In this document: piece by piece, positions 1-7,218 of the stretch
How the letters are laid out: each line of letters begins with the position of its first letter
Numbering within the stretch: position 1 is the first letter of the stretch
Assembly: GCA_001512985.1 (NCBI GenBank)
Contig: LFRX01000027.1
Location: 65,191-86,117 of the forward strand
Length of the DNA: 20,927 bases
Direction: 5' to 3'
Origin: Acholeplasmatales bacterium DTU056
GTDB taxonomy: Bacteria; Bacillota_I; Bacilli_A; ML615J-28; CAG-698
Program-made: the position numbers and the translations under genes
Notes under the pieces: model-generated
Databases searched by the model: none
What the model saw: the letters and a program-made list of their open reading frames with translations, nothing else
What the model was told of the DNA's origin: nothing

Positions 1-28
1 CAATAAACCTAACATTTTTGTTTTGCAC
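1..28 (-). CDS. Partial 5' end of a probable thiamine transporter (ThiT-like), running off the left edge
   Basis: Only about nine codons are visible, on the minus strand, reading M-Q-N-K-N-V-R-F-I. A strong AGGAGG ribosome binding site lies at 44..39. An in-frame ATG at 37..35 is only one base from that site, whereas the GTG at 28..26 is ten bases away, so GTG is the better start. The product cannot be named from this fragment alone. The TPP riboswitch directly upstream makes a thiamine uptake or biosynthesis gene nearly certain, and the short hydrophilic N-terminus fits ThiT/YuaJ S-components of ECF transporters. That naming is inference. Confidence 0.5.
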
Positions 29-34
29 TTTATA

Positions 35-88
35 CATTCCTCCTTTTAATTATTTTTTAGGAATGCTAAAATGCAAAAGAATCAACTT
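35..88 (-). promoter_or_regulatory. Expression platform of the TPP riboswitch: Shine-Dalgarno sequestering hairpin and anti-sequester segment
   Basis: On the minus strand CATTCCT (65..59) is perfectly complementary to AGGAATG (41..35), which overlaps the AGGAGG ribosome binding site at 44..39. This would form a 7-bp hairpin with a 17-base loop that hides it. Just upstream, AAGTTGATTCTTT (88..76) can pair over 13 positions, three of them G-U, with the 3' edge of the aptamer (122..110). TAGCATT (68..62) is perfectly complementary to AATGCTA inside the aptamer (132..126). Without ligand these pairings would free the ribosome binding site; with TPP bound the hairpin would block it. The complementarities are seen directly; the switching is inferred. 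Confidence 0.55.
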
Positions 89-108
89 ACACTATTCAAT
101 TAATAATA

Positions 109-203
109 TAAGTTAATCCCTTCGCTAGCATTACCTAGATCAGGTTCAATGGGTCGTTAACTTAATAACCTCTCAGCCTCTTGCGAAGCTCCCCATTAAC
201 TTA
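109..203 (-). promoter_or_regulatory. TPP riboswitch (THI element) aptamer
   Basis: On the minus strand the conserved THI-box elements appear in order: a GGGGAGC start of the core, GGCTGAGAGG, GACCC, TTGAACCTGATCTAG, then GTAATGCTAGCGAAGGGA. The ends AAGTTAAT (202..195) and ATTAACTT (117..110) form the closing P1 helix. This family binds thiamine pyrophosphate and lowers expression of thiamine synthesis or uptake genes. It sits between a consensus promoter and the gene leaving the left edge. There is no U-tract terminator in the platform, so control is more likely at translation than at transcription. Confidence 0.95.
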
Positions 204-212
204 TCGAATAAT

Positions 213-241
213 ATTATATTTAATTTTTTTTATTATTTCAA
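213..241 (-). promoter_or_regulatory. Sigma-A-type promoter of the TPP riboswitch transcript
   Basis: The -35 box TTGAAA is at 241..236 and the -10 box TATAAT at 218..213, with a 17-bp spacer. Transcription would begin near 206, just before the aptamer. The -35 box also lies about 10 bp past the U-tract of the preceding gene's terminator, so this is an independent unit. Confidence 0.8.
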
Positions 242-250
242 GGAAAATAC

Positions 251-280
251 AAAAAATGGCCGTTTATTCACGGCCATTTT
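251..280 (-). terminator. Intrinsic terminator of the CNNM/CBS gene
   Basis: The minus strand shows AAAATGGCCG, an 8-base loop, and CGGCCATTTT running into TTTTTT. The stem is 10 bp. The TAA stop codon of the CBS-domain gene (266..264) lies inside the loop, so the last codons form the 5' arm. Confidence 0.9.
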
Positions 281-1667
281 GATTATTTTCATCTTCGGTT
301 TTTTTGCTATCTTCATCAAGTCTAATTACTTCCATAATGACTTCACGAATGCGACGATTTTCAACCTTAGCAATTGTAAATTTTAATTGGTATTCGATAT
401 GAACTGGATTTTCCAAGTCGTTTTCTTCATAAACGGTATTATAGTAAACGACTTCTTTTTCTTCAGGAACCGTTTCGCATAGTTGATAGATAAATCCACC
501 CAATGTAGAATATCCAACATCTGGCGGATTACCTAATTTAAGAGTTTCAAATAAATGTTCTAATTCAATTTCAGCAGATAAATAATAAACATTTGGTTCC
601 TTTTCAATAATTGCTTGGGAATCTGTTTCTACTTCATCGTATTCGTCATAGATTTCGCCAACTAGTTCTTCTAAGGCGTCTTCCATTGTAACAATACCAC
701 TTGTTCCACCATATTCGTCAGAAACAATGGCAAAGTGTTTTTTGGTTCTTTGTAATTCACGAATTAAATCATCGACTTTCATATTTTCAGAGACAAAATA
801 TGGTTCAGATAATAAGTTATAGATATTAATTTTTTCGCCTTTAAGTAAGGCGGTAAAGAAAGCACGTTCACTTAAAATACCTATAATGTTGTCTTTATCT
901 TTGTCATAGACAGGGATTCGTGAAAATTGGTGTTCAAAAAACACTTTTTTTATATCTTCAATAGAATCATTAATATCAACAGCAACCATATCGACTCGTG
1001 GTGTCATAATATCATACACACGCGTTTCATTAATCGTAATAGCGCTTTGAATTAACTCGGCATCATCCTTCTGAATTACACCTTGATCTTCCATTACATC
1101 GATAATAGTTTCTAATTCATCTTCAGTAACAAAAGGCATAACTTCGTCATCTTTTTTCTTTTTCATAATTTGTTTTTTGATCCATAAAAAAATTGCTGTA
1201 ATTGGATATAAAAATTTGATTATAACAAACATTATTCCTGCAGATTTTAAAGCCCATTTCTCAGCATTTTCTTTACCATATTGTTTTGGAAAAATTTCGC
1301 CGAAAATTAAAATAATAATTGTCATTAAAACGGTACTAAAAATATTCGCAATAGTAGGATTTAGAATAGTCCTTGAAATAATATAAGCAGTAATGGTGGT
1401 TGCAGCGATGTTAACAAAGTTATTGCCAACTAAAACTGTTGTCAAGGTTAACTCAAACTTCTCCGCAATATACACTGCTTTTTTAGCACCTTTTCTTTTC
1501 TCTTCGGCATAATTTCTCAAACGAATAATATTAACGCTTGAAAAAGCAGTTTCGACGGATGAGAAGAATGCTGAAAGGACTAGTAAAATGATATTTAGGA
1601 TCATTAATGGAAGCATCTTAGCAAATTCAGAAAAATCAAAGATAGCCAAAAACTTGAGCGGAATCAA
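264..1667 (-). CDS. CNNM/HlyC-CorC family membrane protein with CBS domains (hemolysin-like)
   Basis: A 467-residue integral membrane protein with the full family architecture. A DUF21/CNNM membrane domain spans about residues 15-180, with hydrophobic segments near 19-38, 83-102, 108-127 and 143-163 and the conserved GEIFPK at 123-128. Two CBS domains follow at about 218-340 (MTPRVDM at 221-227, SRIPVYD at 249-255, VSDEYGGTSGIVTMED at 315-330). A C-terminal CorC_HlyC transporter-associated domain covers about 355-450. Relatives act in magnesium or cation efflux or sensing, with CBS domains binding nucleotides such as ATP-Mg; the older hemolysin name is not functional evidence. The start is TTG at 1667..1665: GAGGTG at 1680..1675 is seven bases upstream, and no ATG is better placed. 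It has its own promoter and terminator. The exact substrate cannot be read from sequence. Confidence 0.9.
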   Translation of the reverse strand: MIPLKFLAIFDFSEFAKMLPLMILNIILLVLSAFFSSVETAFSSVNIIRLRNYAEEKRKGAKKAVYIAEKFELTLTTVLVGNNFVNIAATTITAYIISRTILNPTIANIFSTVLMTIIILIFGEIFPKQYGKENAEKWALKSAGIMFVIIKFLYPITAIFLWIKKQIMKKKKDDEVMPFVTEDELETIIDVMEDQGVIQKDDAELIQSAITINETRVYDIMTPRVDMVAVDINDSIEDIKKVFFEHQFSRIPVYDKDKDNIIGILSERAFFTALLKGEKINIYNLLSEPYFVSENMKVDDLIRELQRTKKHFAIVSDEYGGTSGIVTMEDALEELVGEIYDEYDEVETDSQAIIEKEPNVYYLSAEIELEHLFETLKLGNPPDVGYSTLGGFIYQLCETVPEEKEVVYYNTVYEENDLENPVHIEYQLKFTIAKVENRRIREVIMEVIRLDEDSKKTEDENNQNGRE

Positions 1668-1698
1668 TTATCAACACCTCTTTATTATTTTTTTACAT

Positions 1699-1727
1699 AT
1701 TATACAATATTTTTCTATAATTTTCTA
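1699..1727 (-). promoter_or_regulatory. Promoter of the CNNM/CBS gene
   Basis: A perfect TATAAT (1704..1699) follows a weaker -35 TAGAAA (1727..1722) with a 17-bp spacer. Transcription would begin near 1692, giving a leader of about 25 bases that contains the GAGGTG ribosome binding site. The preceding aminopeptidase gene has no convincing terminator, so read-through may add to expression. Confidence 0.6.
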
Positions 1728-1744
1728 GTGTTTTAAATAAGTTT

Positions 1745-2860
1745 TTATTTTAAGTTTTCTGGATTTAATCCTTTTAAAGTATCTAATACGAAAATACCAT
1801 TATCACGAATTAAGACATCATCAAAATAAATTTGACCGCCACCATATTCAGGTCGTTGAATTAACACTAAATCCCAGTGGATAGCACTTTTATTGCCGTT
1901 ATCGGCTTCACCTTCATAACATTGCCCTGGCGTGAAATGTATACTTCCAGCAATTTTCTCATCAAATAATATATCACCCATTGGATGCAAAATTTTCGGA
2001 TTTACTCCAATAGCGAATTCACCAACGTAACGGGCGCCTTCATCGGTGTTGAAGATTTCTTCTAATTTATCTTGATGATTATCAGCTGTTGCTTTAACTA
2101 TTTTACCATTTTCAAAGGTTAATTCTACATTGTTAAAGACGATTCCTTGGTAAGGACTAGCTGTATTATAACGAATTACGCCATTAACGGACTCTTTTAC
2201 TGGAGCAGTAAAAATTTCGCCATCTGGAATATTATTAGTTCCATAACATGGGATTGCTGGAATGCCTTTAATTGAAAAGGTTAGATCAGTTCCTGGTCCA
2301 GTGATGCGAACTTTATCAGTTCTTTCCATTAATTCTTTTAATGGAATAAAAGCTTCTTTCATTTTTTGATAATCAACTGTACAAACATCGAATAGAAAAT
2401 CAAAAAATGCATCATAACTCATTTTTGCTTTTTGGGCAAGTCCATATGTAGGATAATTCAATAATGTCCATTTTTTATGTTTAATAATAATATCAGATAC
2501 TGGGCGCATTCTTTTTGCGGCTAAAACTTTATTTGCAAATGGAACATCTTGAGTAGCACTATCATTTAGTTCTGCATATATCGAAATAACAGCGTCAACA
2601 TCTTCATAGACTTGCTTATTCCATTTGGCTTCGAAATCATAGTATTTGTCATCGACACCCATTAATATTTCACGACTAATTTCTTCATGACCTAAACGAA
2701 CATGTGGGATCGCTCCAGCATTATAGATTTCGCGAACTAACACTTTTACAAAAGGAATAGCTTCAACATCAGCTCGAATTAGTGCGTGTTCTCCAGGTTG
2801 CAAATTAACTGAATGTGAAACAATTAATTTAGCTAATTTTTCAAAGCGTGGATCTTTCAT
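1745..2860 (-). CDS. M29 family metallo-aminopeptidase (AmpS/PepS type)
   Basis: A cytosolic aminopeptidase that removes N-terminal residues from peptides using a two-metal centre. Counting from the upstream ATG at 2866, the expected M29 ligands are visible: Glu217 (PDGEIFTAP), Glu283 (YVGEFAIG), His310 and Tyr317 (SIHFTPGQCYEG), His330 and Asp332 (AIHWD). The spacings 217-283 (66), 310-317 (7) and 330-332 (2) match the family. At about 371 residues it is slightly shorter than the roughly 410 typical of AmpS. Two ATGs are possible. AAGGTG sits one base from the ATG at 2866 but seven from the ATG at 2860, so I use the latter. It overlaps the end of the DUF402 gene by 20 bases, so the two are co-transcribed. 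No hairpin-plus-U-tract follows it. Confidence 0.9.
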   Translation of the reverse strand: MKDPRFEKLAKLIVSHSVNLQPGEHALIRADVEAIPFVKVLVREIYNAGAIPHVRLGHEEISREILMGVDDKYYDFEAKWNKQVYEDVDAVISIYAELNDSATQDVPFANKVLAAKRMRPVSDIIIKHKKWTLLNYPTYGLAQKAKMSYDAFFDFLFDVCTVDYQKMKEAFIPLKELMERTDKVRITGPGTDLTFSIKGIPAIPCYGTNNIPDGEIFTAPVKESVNGVIRYNTASPYQGIVFNNVELTFENGKIVKATADNHQDKLEEIFNTDEGARYVGEFAIGVNPKILHPMGDILFDEKIAGSIHFTPGQCYEGEADNGNKSAIHWDLVLIQRPEYGGGQIYFDDVLIRDNGIFVLDTLKGLNPENLK

Positions 2861-3374
2861 TTTCATTCACCTTCTCTAAATAGTATTGATACCATTCTCT
2901 AACATATTCATCATTAAATGGTTTTTTGCGTTCTTTGATCATATCAGTTAAAATATTTAAATGCTTGTTTATTATTTTAGTTATTTCTTCAGGATAATGT
3001 AAATTATCAATATTAAATTGATATTCATCTTTATCAACAACAACCATTTCACCATCTGGAAACAATTTTATGTCTAAATCATAGTCGATATATTTTAACC
3101 CTTCAGAATCAATTACATAAGGAGAACTTAAATTACAATAATAATAAATATTATCTTTTCGAATCATTGAAATAACGTTGAACCAATATTTTTTAAAAAA
3201 GAAACATACTGCTGGTTCACGTGTTTTCCAATATCGACCATCACCATCGATTACTTTTACTTTATCATTGATTAATACTACCATATCTTCTTCTTCATAT
3301 AAAAATATTGCTTTTTCCCAAACACGATGTAATTCACCATCGTGTTTATAACTTATTATGTTAATATAACGCAT
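2841..3374 (-). CDS. DUF402 family nucleoside tri-/diphosphatase (Ntdp/YgaC-like)
   Basis: The sequence carries the full DUF402 signature: SYKHDGELHRVWE near the start, REPAVCFFFKKYWFNVI in the middle, then YYYCNLSSP and YIDYDLDIKLFPDGE. Staphylococcal Ntdp, a member of this family, hydrolyses nucleoside tri- and diphosphates with divalent metal; a role in nucleotide pool control is therefore inferred. An ATG at 3392 adds six residues, but it lies about where transcription should begin from the TATAAT at 3404..3399 and has no ribosome binding site. The ATG at 3374 has AAGAAG eight bases upstream and gives a 177-residue protein. This gene is first in a two-gene unit with the overlapping M29 aminopeptidase. 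Confidence 0.85.
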   Translation of the reverse strand: MRYINIISYKHDGELHRVWEKAIFLYEEEDMVVLINDKVKVIDGDGRYWKTREPAVCFFFKKYWFNVISMIRKDNIYYYCNLSSPYVIDSEGLKYIDYDLDIKLFPDGEMVVVDKDEYQFNIDNLHYPEEITKIINKHLNILTDMIKERKKPFNDEYVREWYQYYLEKVNENERSTL

Positions 3375-3398
3375 ATTATCAACTTCTTTCATAGTAGT

Positions 3399-3427
3399 AT
3401 TATATCATTTTATTATTACATAGTAAA
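3399..3427 (-). promoter_or_regulatory. Promoter of the DUF402-aminopeptidase unit
   Basis: The -35 box TTTACT (3427..3422) and the -10 box TATAAT (3404..3399) are 17 bp apart. The predicted transcription start near 3392 falls on the upstream ATG, which argues for translation from the ATG at 3374. Confidence 0.65.
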
Positions 3428-3440
3428 ACACTTTATAAAT

Positions 3441-3464
3441 AAAAAAATCACCGAAGTGATTTTT
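3441..3464 (-). terminator. Intrinsic terminator with UUCG loop, end of the mutS2-trxA unit
   Basis: The minus strand reads AAAAATCAC, TTCG, GTGATTTTTTT: a 9-bp stem with a stable UUCG tetraloop and a run of seven T. It begins two bases after the trxA stop codon. The stem is symmetric enough that some activity on the plus strand is possible, but no plus-strand gene needs it. Confidence 0.9.
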
Positions 3465-3465
3465 A

Positions 3466-3777
3466 TTATTGATATTTTTTTATCCAATTAATTAAATCTT
3501 TTTTAACCCTAAACCCAACAACACGATCGATTTCTTGACCATCTTTAAATAATACTAATGTTGGCACACCACTAATTCTAAATTCCCCAGCAAGTGGTAA
3601 ATTTTCATCAACATCGACTTTTACTATTTCCACATCTTTTAACTCATTTGACACTTCTTCTAATATTGGGGCGATCATTTTACAAGGACCACACCAAGTC
3701 GCAAAAAAATCAACTAAAACTAATCCTTTAGCGGTAACATTTTTAAATTCATTCGAATTAATTATTCTTACTGACAT
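3466..3777 (-). CDS. trxA: Thioredoxin
   Basis: A 103-residue single-domain thioredoxin, the usual family size. The redox motif WCGPC places the catalytic cysteines at Cys29 and Cys32, the buried acid before the active site is in VDFFATW, and the cis-proline is Pro72 in GVPT. It reduces disulfides in cytosolic proteins such as ribonucleotide reductase, using thioredoxin reductase and NADPH (family knowledge). AAGGAG lies nine bases before the ATG at 3777. The gene begins 18 bases after mutS2 and is followed at once by a terminator, so it is the last gene of a mutS2-trxA unit. In Bacillus subtilis trxA also lies downstream of mutS2 in the same neighbourhood. Confidence 0.97.
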   Translation of the reverse strand: MSVRIINSNEFKNVTAKGLVLVDFFATWCGPCKMIAPILEEVSNELKDVEIVKVDVDENLPLAGEFRISGVPTLVLFKDGQEIDRVVGFRVKKDLINWIKKYQ

Positions 3778-3795
3778 GTTCTTCTACTCCTTTTC

Positions 3796-6144
3796 TTATT
3801 TTTTTATTTTCACAACGGTTGCTCCAAAGCCACCTTCAGATCCATCACCATATCGGAAACTTTCTACATGAGGATTATTTCGAAGAAAATCTTGGACAAG
3901 ATTTCGGATTGTTCCAGTGCCATAGCCATGAATGATTGTTACTTCATTCAAACCGGATACTAGACAATCATCAAGATATTTTTCTAGTAATATTTTTGCT
4001 TCTTCGTAGCGTTTTCCACGTAAGTCTAATTTTAATCCCACATTTCGAGTAATATTACTACTTATTTTAGTAATAGATGATGAAGTTGGCTTATTTTTAA
4101 CTTCTTTTGATGTTTTTTGCAAATCCTGTTTATTTAATTTTACCGTTGCATTTCCAATTTGCACATCAAAAGTGTTATTTTTATTTTCTTTTAGTATTAT
4201 ACCATAAGTTTGATATTTTGGAATAAAAACTTGTTCATTTTCAAAAAAATCTTCATCTTGTGCAGTAGTTTTAATAAGTAAATTTTCCTCTTTAATTTGT
4301 TTTAATTGATATTTGGCTTCAATTAATTCATGAGGTTTAATACTTTTTTGTTGTAATGATTGCAAATAGGTAATTAATTCTTGGGCTTTTACTAATTTTT
4401 CTTTAATTAATTCTTCAGCTTTCTTATTGGCGTCTTGTAAGATTTGGTCGCGTTCTAAAATAGTTTGTTTAATTTCTTGATCAAGTTTTGCTTGTAACGC
4501 CAAATATTCTTGATATTTTTGGTTTACTTGGCTAATTTTTTGATCTAGTTCATGAGTTTGACTAATTAATTTTTCTAATACTTTGTCTAATTTATCACTT
4601 CGCTCAAAACTATAATTTTCAGCACGTTTAATTATTTCTTCTTTTAATCCTAAACGTTTAGAAATTTGAAAAGCATGACTTTGCCCAGGAACTCCCATTA
4701 ATAGTTTATAAGTCGGTTTTAATGTCGATACGTCAAATTCAACACTAGCATTAATAATTTTGTCCGAATTAAATCCAAAAACTTTTAATTCTGAATAGTG
4801 ACTAGTAGTAATAATTAAACACTTTTTTGTTAGTAAATAGTCAATAATGGCTACTGCTAAACTACTTCCTTCAGCAGGATCGGTTCCTGACCCAAGTTCA
4901 TCTAATAATACTAAAGAGTTTTCTGTTACATTGTTAATAATATCGATAATATTTGTCATATGAGATGAAAAAGTTGATAGATTTTGATCAATACTTTGCT
5001 CATCTCCAATATCTGCAAACACCTGATCAAAAATATTCATATAACTATTTTCAGCACATGGAATTAAAAGTCCAAATTTTGTCATTAGAGAAAGCAAGCC
5101 TACTGTTTTTAATAATACTGTTTTTCCCCCAGTATTTGGTCCAGTAATAATCATACATTGATAATCTTTACCGAGTGTAATATTATTTTTTACAACCGTC
5201 TCAACATTTAACAACGGATGGAAACAATTAACTAAGTCAATGATTCCGTCTTTATTGACAATCGGTTTATTACATTCAAATTGCAAGGCAAATTTTGCTT
5301 TACTAAATACAAAATCAAAATGTAATAAGATTTGATAGGATTGGCTTAGACTATCAAAGTAAATCTTAATTTTATTGGATATACCCCGCAAAATTCGATT
5401 AATTTCTTGCTCTTCAGCTACTTTATTATTATTTAAAGTATTATTTAATTCTATTATTATCTGAGGTTCAATAAAGACTGTCTCACCTGAGGCAGATTGA
5501 TCATGAATTAGCCCTTTAATGGTATTTTTAAAATCATTCTTTACTGCAATCACATATCTATCATTACGAATTGATATTGTTTTTTGGGTTAATTTCGATG
5601 CATTATTTTGAATAATTTCTTGTAATTTTTTCTGGATAGTAATTTCTAAGTTCTTAATCGTTTTACGAATTTGCTTTAAAGTTGGACTAGCGTCGTCTTT
5701 AATTTCGCCATATGGAGTAATTATTGATTTTATTTCTAAATTTAAGTCTTTTAGATATTCTAGTTTTTCTATAGATTTTTCGAAATAAAAATGTTCAATA
5801 TTATAATTTTTTAAGTTTTCTAAAAATAAATAAGTATCGCGGATACTATCCATAAACTTACTTATTTCTAGTAATTCACTTACAGATAATACTCCATCTT
5901 TTTTAGTTTTACTTAGTAAGTAACTTATATCACTACTAAAATACAAAGGATTTCTCCCTAACCGTTGTAGTATTTTAGTTGCTTCTAATGTTTCGTTTAA
6001 AGCGTAATCAATTGTTTCAACTTCATTCATTAATGGAAAACTAAAAACTTCGTCTTTATTTTTATCTAAGACGAAATAGTTTTGTAATAATTCTAAAATT
6101 TTATCAAACTCTAATGTTTTATATATCTTTGGCATCATAAACAT
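3796..6144 (-). CDS. mutS2: MutS2, Smr-domain ATPase (recombination suppressor / ribosome rescue factor)
   Basis: A protein of about 782 residues with the MutS2 layout: an N-terminal clamp/lever region, the ATPase with Walker A GPNTGGKT (about 336-343) and Walker B LVLLDELGSGTDP (about 412-424), a Lys/Glu-rich coiled coil (about 510-620), and a C-terminal Smr domain (about 705-783) with the LDLRG and HGYGTGT motifs. The mismatch-recognition domain of MutS is absent, as expected. Family members act on branched DNA or, in Bacillus subtilis, on collided ribosomes. The reading frame opens with GTG at 6147, but the adjacent ATG at 6144, with AGGA five bases upstream, is the better start; ATGs at 6138 and 6135 are alternatives. 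It diverges from rnhC and is followed by trxA. Confidence 0.95.
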   Translation of the reverse strand: MFMMPKIYKTLEFDKILELLQNYFVLDKNKDEVFSFPLMNEVETIDYALNETLEATKILQRLGRNPLYFSSDISYLLSKTKKDGVLSVSELLEISKFMDSIRDTYLFLENLKNYNIEHFYFEKSIEKLEYLKDLNLEIKSIITPYGEIKDDASPTLKQIRKTIKNLEITIQKKLQEIIQNNASKLTQKTISIRNDRYVIAVKNDFKNTIKGLIHDQSASGETVFIEPQIIIELNNTLNNNKVAEEQEINRILRGISNKIKIYFDSLSQSYQILLHFDFVFSKAKFALQFECNKPIVNKDGIIDLVNCFHPLLNVETVVKNNITLGKDYQCMIITGPNTGGKTVLLKTVGLLSLMTKFGLLIPCAENSYMNIFDQVFADIGDEQSIDQNLSTFSSHMTNIIDIINNVTENSLVLLDELGSGTDPAEGSSLAVAIIDYLLTKKCLIITTSHYSELKVFGFNSDKIINASVEFDVSTLKPTYKLLMGVPGQSHAFQISKRLGLKEEIIKRAENYSFERSDKLDKVLEKLISQTHELDQKISQVNQKYQEYLALQAKLDQEIKQTILERDQILQDANKKAEELIKEKLVKAQELITYLQSLQQKSIKPHELIEAKYQLKQIKEENLLIKTTAQDEDFFENEQVFIPKYQTYGIILKENKNNTFDVQIGNATVKLNKQDLQKTSKEVKNKPTSSSITKISSNITRNVGLKLDLRGKRYEEAKILLEKYLDDCLVSGLNEVTIIHGYGTGTIRNLVQDFLRNNPHVESFRYGDGSEGGFGATVVKIKK

Positions 6145-6157
6145 CACTTTCCTAGTT

Positions 6158-6186
6158 TTGATATTTGAAAAAAAATGTGATATAAT
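6158..6186 (+). promoter_or_regulatory. Promoter of rnhC with extended -10
   Basis: TTGATA (6158-6163) and TATAAT (6181-6186) are 17 bp apart, and TGA directly before the -10 makes it an extended -10 (TGaTATAAT). The ribosome binding site AAAGGAA follows at 6196-6202. The region is shared with the divergent mutS2, whose own promoter I could not place. Confidence 0.75.
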
Positions 6187-6210
6187 AAAAAGTCGAAAGG
6201 AACTGATAAA

Positions 6211-7149
6211 ATGAATTATACCTTGAAATTATCTCCTGAACAAATAAAAATAATTTTAAATGCTTATCAAAAATATCGTCTCCCTCTTACCAATGATTAT
6301 ACCATTTTTAGGGGAAAAATCAATAGCACAACATTAACTATCTATAAGACGAATGTGGCGACATTTCAAGGGGCAAAAGCTTTTGAATTGTATGAATATT
6401 GGGCTAATATTTTTGGAATTGATATTGAAAAAGATGAAAAAAATGAAACTAAGAAAATGGAATTATTAATTCCTAATTTAAATTTATCATTGGTAGGGAC
6501 TGATGAAGTTGGTACAGGTGATTTCTTTGGTGCTATCGTTGTCTCAGGAGTATATGTTCCAAAAGAAAATATTTTAATGCTAAAAAAATTAGGAGTTAAA
6601 GATAGTAAAAAATTATCTGATGAAAAGATAATGGAAATAGCTCCAAGGTTAGTGAAGATTGTCGATCATAGTACATTAATTCTTAATAATCAGAGGTATA
6701 ATAAACTTATCCAAAGTAAATTTTATAATTTAAATAAAATAAAAGCAATTATGCACAATAATGTTATTATCAATTTAACAAATAAATTAACTGATAAAAA
6801 CTTTCAATTTGATAATATTATTATTGATGCTTTTACAACAAAAGATAAATATTTTAATTACTTACAAAGTGAAGAAAAAGTATTTGAAAATGTAGAAGTG
6901 ATTCCAAAGGCGGAAGAAAAGTATATTGCGGTTGCTGCTGCAAGTATTATTGCTAGGTATTTATATATACGTCACTTGCAAAAATTATCTACTGCATGCA
7001 AATACAAATTAATTCCTGGAGCTGGTCATGAAGTTGATATTTTAGCCGCTAAAATACTTTCTGAACAAGGTATTGAATTTTTAAGTAAAATAGCCAAATT
7101 AAACTTTAAAAATTTAGAGAAAGCATACAAAATCTTAGAAAAACAATAG
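6211..7149 (+). CDS. rnhC: Ribonuclease HIII
   Basis: RNase HIII cleaves the RNA strand of RNA-DNA hybrids. The 312-residue protein has the N-terminal TBP-like substrate-binding domain (about 1-85) that separates HIII from HII, then the catalytic core. The HIII signature GTDEVGTGDFFG spans 97-108. The four acidic residues correspond to Asp98, Glu99, Asp206 (IIIDAF) and Asp276 (GAGHEVD), spaced as in the characterised Geobacillus enzyme. DSKKLSD at 131-137 is also typical. It has its own promoter, an AAAGGAA site nine bases before the ATG, and a terminator overlapping its stop codon. In Bacillus subtilis rnhC likewise diverges from the cluster that includes mutS2, but there zapA, cvpA and polX lie between. 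Confidence 0.97.
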   Translation: MNYTLKLSPEQIKIILNAYQKYRLPLTNDYTIFRGKINSTTLTIYKTNVATFQGAKAFELYEYWANIFGIDIEKDEKNETKKMELLIPNLNLSLVGTDEVGTGDFFGAIVVSGVYVPKENILMLKKLGVKDSKKLSDEKIMEIAPRLVKIVDHSTLILNNQRYNKLIQSKFYNLNKIKAIMHNNVIINLTNKLTDKNFQFDNIIIDAFTTKDKYFNYLQSEEKVFENVEVIPKAEEKYIAVAAASIIARYLYIRHLQKLSTACKYKLIPGAGHEVDILAAKILSEQGIEFLSKIAKLNFKNLEKAYKILEKQ

Positions 7150-7175
7150 CCGCAATTTAGCGGCTCTTTTTTTAT
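7148..7175 (+). terminator. Intrinsic terminator of rnhC
   Basis: AGCCGC (7148-7153), a 6-base loop and GCGGCT (7160-7165) are followed by C and a T-tract at 7167-7173. The TAG stop codon (7147-7149) overlaps the 5' arm. Confidence 0.9.
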
Positions 7176-7176
7176 T

Positions 7177-7218
7177 AAAAGTCCCCTTATTTTATCCATT
7201 TGAAATAAAGGGACTTTT
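7177..7218 (-). terminator. Long terminator hairpin ending the hisS-to-rluD transcript
   Basis: A stem of about 16 bp with one C-A mismatch pairs 7202-7218 with 7177-7193; the AAAAGTCCC/GGGACTTTT ends give A and T tracts on both sides, so it may work in both directions. The stop codon of rluD (7219..7217) touches the 5' arm. Together with the rnhC terminator it insulates two convergent genes. Confidence 0.8.

Noticed and set aside
6165..6186. TTGAAA as the -35 box of rnhC
   Set aside because: The spacer to TATAAT would be only 10 bp; TTGATA at 6158 gives 17 bp and the -10 is extended.
6190..6201. Possible Spo0A box (AGTCGAA) between mutS2 and rnhC
   Set aside because: One mismatch to TGTCGAA in a seven-base motif is expected by chance, and it lies in the rnhC ribosome-binding region rather than at a typical operator position.
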